From Nitriliruptoraceae bacterium (GTDB lineage Bacteria; Actinomycetota; Nitriliruptoria; Nitriliruptorales; Nitriliruptoraceae): DNA of 6,756 nucleotides. The DNA lies in contig SKTN01000252.1 of the NCBI GenBank assembly GCA_007117945.1, positions 1-6,756 of the forward strand. The letters run 5' to 3'. Position numbers and translations under genes: made by a program. Within the stretch, counting starts at the first letter, position 1; the number at the start of each line of letters is the position of its first letter. This document shows, in pieces, positions 4,964 through 6,756 of this stretch. Below the pieces are notes generated by a model. The model was not told where the DNA came from. It did no database searches and saw nothing but the letters and a program-made list of their open reading frames with translations.

Positions 4964-6756
4964 ATGACCGAGCGCGACACCTACCTCGAAGCACTGCAGC
5001 GGTTCGCCGGGGACCTGCGCATGATCCAGCAGGTCGAGACGACGATGGAGTCCCGCGGCGTCCAGTTCACCGCCGGACACTACGAACTGCTCGTCAAGGC
5101 CTACCTCGGTGCCCGCGATCTGGCGGGGGCTCGGCGGCTGTTCGCACGGATGGCCGAGGACGGTCTCACACCGCCGGCGTCGGTGCGGTGGGACGTCGCC
5201 CTGGCCACGGCCCGGGCGGGACGGCCCGCGGAGGCCCTCGAGCTGCTCGACCAGCTCCACGCGGACGGGGTCGACCCGGAGCCGCAGCACGCCCATGGCG
5301 TGCTCGCCGTCTACCTCGGTGCCGGTCGCTACCCGGCTGCCCGCGCGGTGCTGCGCCAGATGGCCCAGCGCGGGGAGGCCGCAACGGGCGAGGAGTACCA
5401 GCGGCTGCTGCGCGACTGCCTGGACCGCCGGGCGATCAAGGACACGCGCACCGTCGTCGATCTGATGCTGCAGGTCGGTGCCCGGCCGGACCCCAAGGTC
5501 GCGACCCAGCTGGTCGCGATGATCGCCCGCGCCGGTCACACCGACCGTGCCCTGGAGCTGCTGGAACGGCTGCGGGGTGCGGGCATCGAGCTGCCCGGGG
5601 ACGTCCACACCGAGCTGCTGCTGGCCCACGCGAAGGCCGGTGACGCCGAGGCCGCCACGAGGGCGCTGGAGGCGATGCGCGCCGCTGGGACCGAGCCGAC
5701 CAGCTTCCACCGCAACGCCGTGCTGGAAGCGCGGATCGCCGCTGCGGATGTCGACGGTGCGTGGGCCGACGCCATGGCCCTGCACGGCGACGGCCGCATC
5801 CCCTCGGGCGCCAACCTCGAGGGGCTGATCGACGTCTCCCTGGGTGCGGGACGCCTCGACGCTGCCAGCGGTGTCCTGGACTGGATGGTGCTGCTCGGTG
5901 TCCCGGTCCCCCCCGCCAAGGCTGCGGACGTGCTGACGCGCCACCTCAAGGCCGGGCAGTTGGACGTCGCCCTCCCGCTGTTCGAGGAGTTGACCGCCCG
6001 TGGTGTCCCCGCCGACCGGCGGGTCGCCCGCGATCTGGTGGAACGGTTGGTGCGTGCCGGCCGTCTCGACGAGGCCCTGGCGCTGTTGGAACGGCTGCGG
6101 CGTGCCGGGACGCTGACCCACGGTCGGCACTACGGCTCGATCCTCCAGGCGCTGGTCCACGCCAAGCGCGTGGAGGAGGCGGTCTCCCTGCTCGAACGTC
6201 TGCTGACCGAGGGCGTCACCCCGACCAGCGCCGACGCCTCGAAGCTGGTGGGTGCCCTGATCAAGGCCAAGCAGCACGCGCGTGCCGGCGCCCTGATCGC
6301 CGCCCTGCAGAAGGCGGGGGTCGGCGTCGATGAGCCGACCTACCGCGAGCTGATGTGGGCCCACGCCCGTGCGGGCGAGCACGAGCCGGCCAAGGCGGTC
6401 TACGACCTGATGGTCGCCGCGGGGATCACCCCCGATGACCGTCATCAGAAGGCGCTGGAGTGGGCGTCGGGCGAGACCCGTCGCCGCCTGCCGGACGACG
6501 CCTCCGGCGATGACCGTGCCGCCGCCGACCAGGCTGCCGCTGCCGCGCAGGACGAGGCGGCCATGGACGCCGCGAACGTGCAGCAGGGTGCAGCGCCAGC
6601 CAGTGGGGACACGGCAGCGCCTGGCGCTGCCGGCCCGCAGGCCACACCCGAGCCGGTACCGCCGGTGCCGACACCGACGCCGGACCCGGACCCCGCCCCG
6701 GATCCTGTGCCGCCCACGCCCACGCCGCAGCCGACGCCGCAGCCGACCCCGGACCC
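4964..6756 (+). CDS. Bacterial pentatricopeptide repeat (PPR) protein, 3' end outside window
   Basis: The frame is open from ATG at 4964 to the window end, giving 597 residues without a stop. Residues 36-490 divide into 13 contiguous units of exactly 35 residues, with no gap or insertion. Each fits a helix-turn-helix pair of the form Y-x2-LL-x-AY-x-xAG-x3-EA-x-LLERM-x-x-G-x-xP; Pro closes units 1, 2, 4, 6, 7, 11 and 13 (residues 70, 105, 175, 245, 280, 420, 490). Residues 1-35 form a degenerate cap-like unit. The strict 35-residue period distinguishes PPR from TPR (34). Residues 491-560 are Ala/Asp/Gln-rich, and from 561 on Pro/Thr/Asp-rich. No signal peptide or transmembrane segment is seen, suggesting a cytoplasmic protein. 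PPR superhelices classically bind single-stranded RNA and guide its processing, stability or translation. Divergence from rnz fits an RNA role, but target and function are unknown. A TPR-like protein-binding scaffold is the main alternative. Confidence 0.92.
   Translation, partial: MTERDTYLEALQRFAGDLRMIQQVETTMESRGVQFTAGHYELLVKAYLGARDLAGARRLFARMAEDGLTPPASVRWDVALATARAGRPAEALELLDQLHADGVDPEPQHAHGVLAVYLGAGRYPAARAVLRQMAQRGEAATGEEYQRLLRDCLDRRAIKDTRTVVDLMLQVGARPDPKVATQLVAMIARAGHTDRALELLERLRGAGIELPGDVHTELLLAHAKAGDAEAATRALEAMRAAGTEPTSFHRNAVLEARIAAADVDGAWADAMALHGDGRIPSGANLEGLIDVSLGAGRLDAASGVLDWMVLLGVPVPPAKAADVLTRHLKAGQLDVALPLFEELTARGVPADRRVARDLVERLVRAGRLDEALALLERLRRAGTLTHGRHYGSILQALVHAKRVEEAVSLLERLLTEGVTPTSADASKLVGALIKAKQHARAGALIAALQKAGVGVDEPTYRELMWAHARAGEHEPAKAVYDLMVAAGITPDDRHQKALEWASGETRRRLPDDASGDDRAAADQAAAAAQDEAAMDAANVQQGAAPASGDTAAPGAAGPQATPEPVPPVPTPTPDPDPAPDPVPPTPTPQPTPQPTPD
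5069..6433 (+). repeat. Coding array of 13 PPR units (105 bp each)
   Basis: The 105-bp units encode residues 36-490 of the PPR-like protein. The protein repeats are diverged, so the DNA is not an exact tandem array. Still, units 5 and 10 share nearly identical helix B segments (ALELLERLRGAG at 196-207, ALALLERLRRAG at 371-382) with very similar DNA, including the run GGAACGGCTGCGG. Units 6 and 13 share ELxxAHAxAGxxExA and MxAAGxxP. This points to older internal duplication of units. Confidence 0.88.
6644..6756 (+). repeat. Pro/Thr-rich low-complexity tail of the PPR-like protein
   Basis: Residues 561-597 are almost all Pro, Thr, Asp, Gln and Val (TPEPVPPVPTPTPDPDP and so on). At the DNA level ACGCCGCAGCCG is repeated in tandem at 6722-6733 and 6734-6745. 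It is either a disordered C-terminus or a linker to a further domain beyond the window. Confidence 0.85.

Noticed and set aside
4904..6445. 513-residue open frame on the minus strand opposite the PPR-like gene
   Set aside because: The peptide is Gln/Gly/Arg/Val-rich with no recognisable motif, while the plus-strand frame gives 13 regular repeats and has a strong ribosome site. It is a GC-driven shadow.
4964..6756. TPR protein instead of PPR
   Set aside because: The period is exactly 35 residues for 13 units, with Pro at the unit end in seven of them. TPR units are 34 residues and have a different W-LG-Y-A-F-A-P pattern.

Overview
The window is high-GC throughout (GC-rich third codon positions, GTG and TTG starts, TANNNT-type -10 candidates). 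Its gene order, basic-tailed PNPase end / M16 peptidase / dapB, resembles what I recall from Actinomycetota such as Streptomyces and Mycobacterium. The RNase Z also looks like the actinobacterial type. Genus or class cannot be fixed from this sequence alone.

Layout. Positions 1-123 are the last 40 codons of a gene read rightward, most likely pnp (polynucleotide phosphorylase), followed by a perfect 14-bp hairpin. After a structured 286-bp gap come an M16-family zinc peptidase (410-1675, TTG start) and, 2 bp later, a metallo-beta-lactamase-fold hydrolase (1678-2484). A 380-bp gap follows that holds a REP-like pair of hairpin repeats and a second, ~27-bp tandem repeat. Next is dapB (2865-3653), for lysine and diaminopimelate synthesis. 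Between dapB and the convergent rnz (3770-4702, minus strand; RNase Z, tRNA 3'-end maturation) lie a hairpin and a 47-bp imperfect tandem duplication. From the other side of rnz a divergent gene starts at 4964 and runs off the window end at 6756.

The outstanding feature is this last gene. It encodes at least 597 residues, of which residues 36-490 are 13 back-to-back repeats of exactly 35 residues with no insertion, the hallmark of a pentatricopeptide repeat (PPR) protein. PPR proteins are abundant RNA-binding factors of plant and protist organelles and are uncommon in bacteria. The array is preceded by one degenerate unit and followed by an Ala/Asp-rich stretch and a Pro/Thr-rich tail that leaves the window. 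The residues that would set base specificity in organellar PPRs are mostly non-canonical here.

How the genes may work together. pnp and rnz are RNA-processing genes, and the PPR-like protein is the divergent neighbour of rnz, so a role in RNA metabolism is a reasonable guess but only a guess. The M16 peptidase and MBL hydrolase form a tight translational pair. dapB has its own candidate promoter and is a housekeeping gene.
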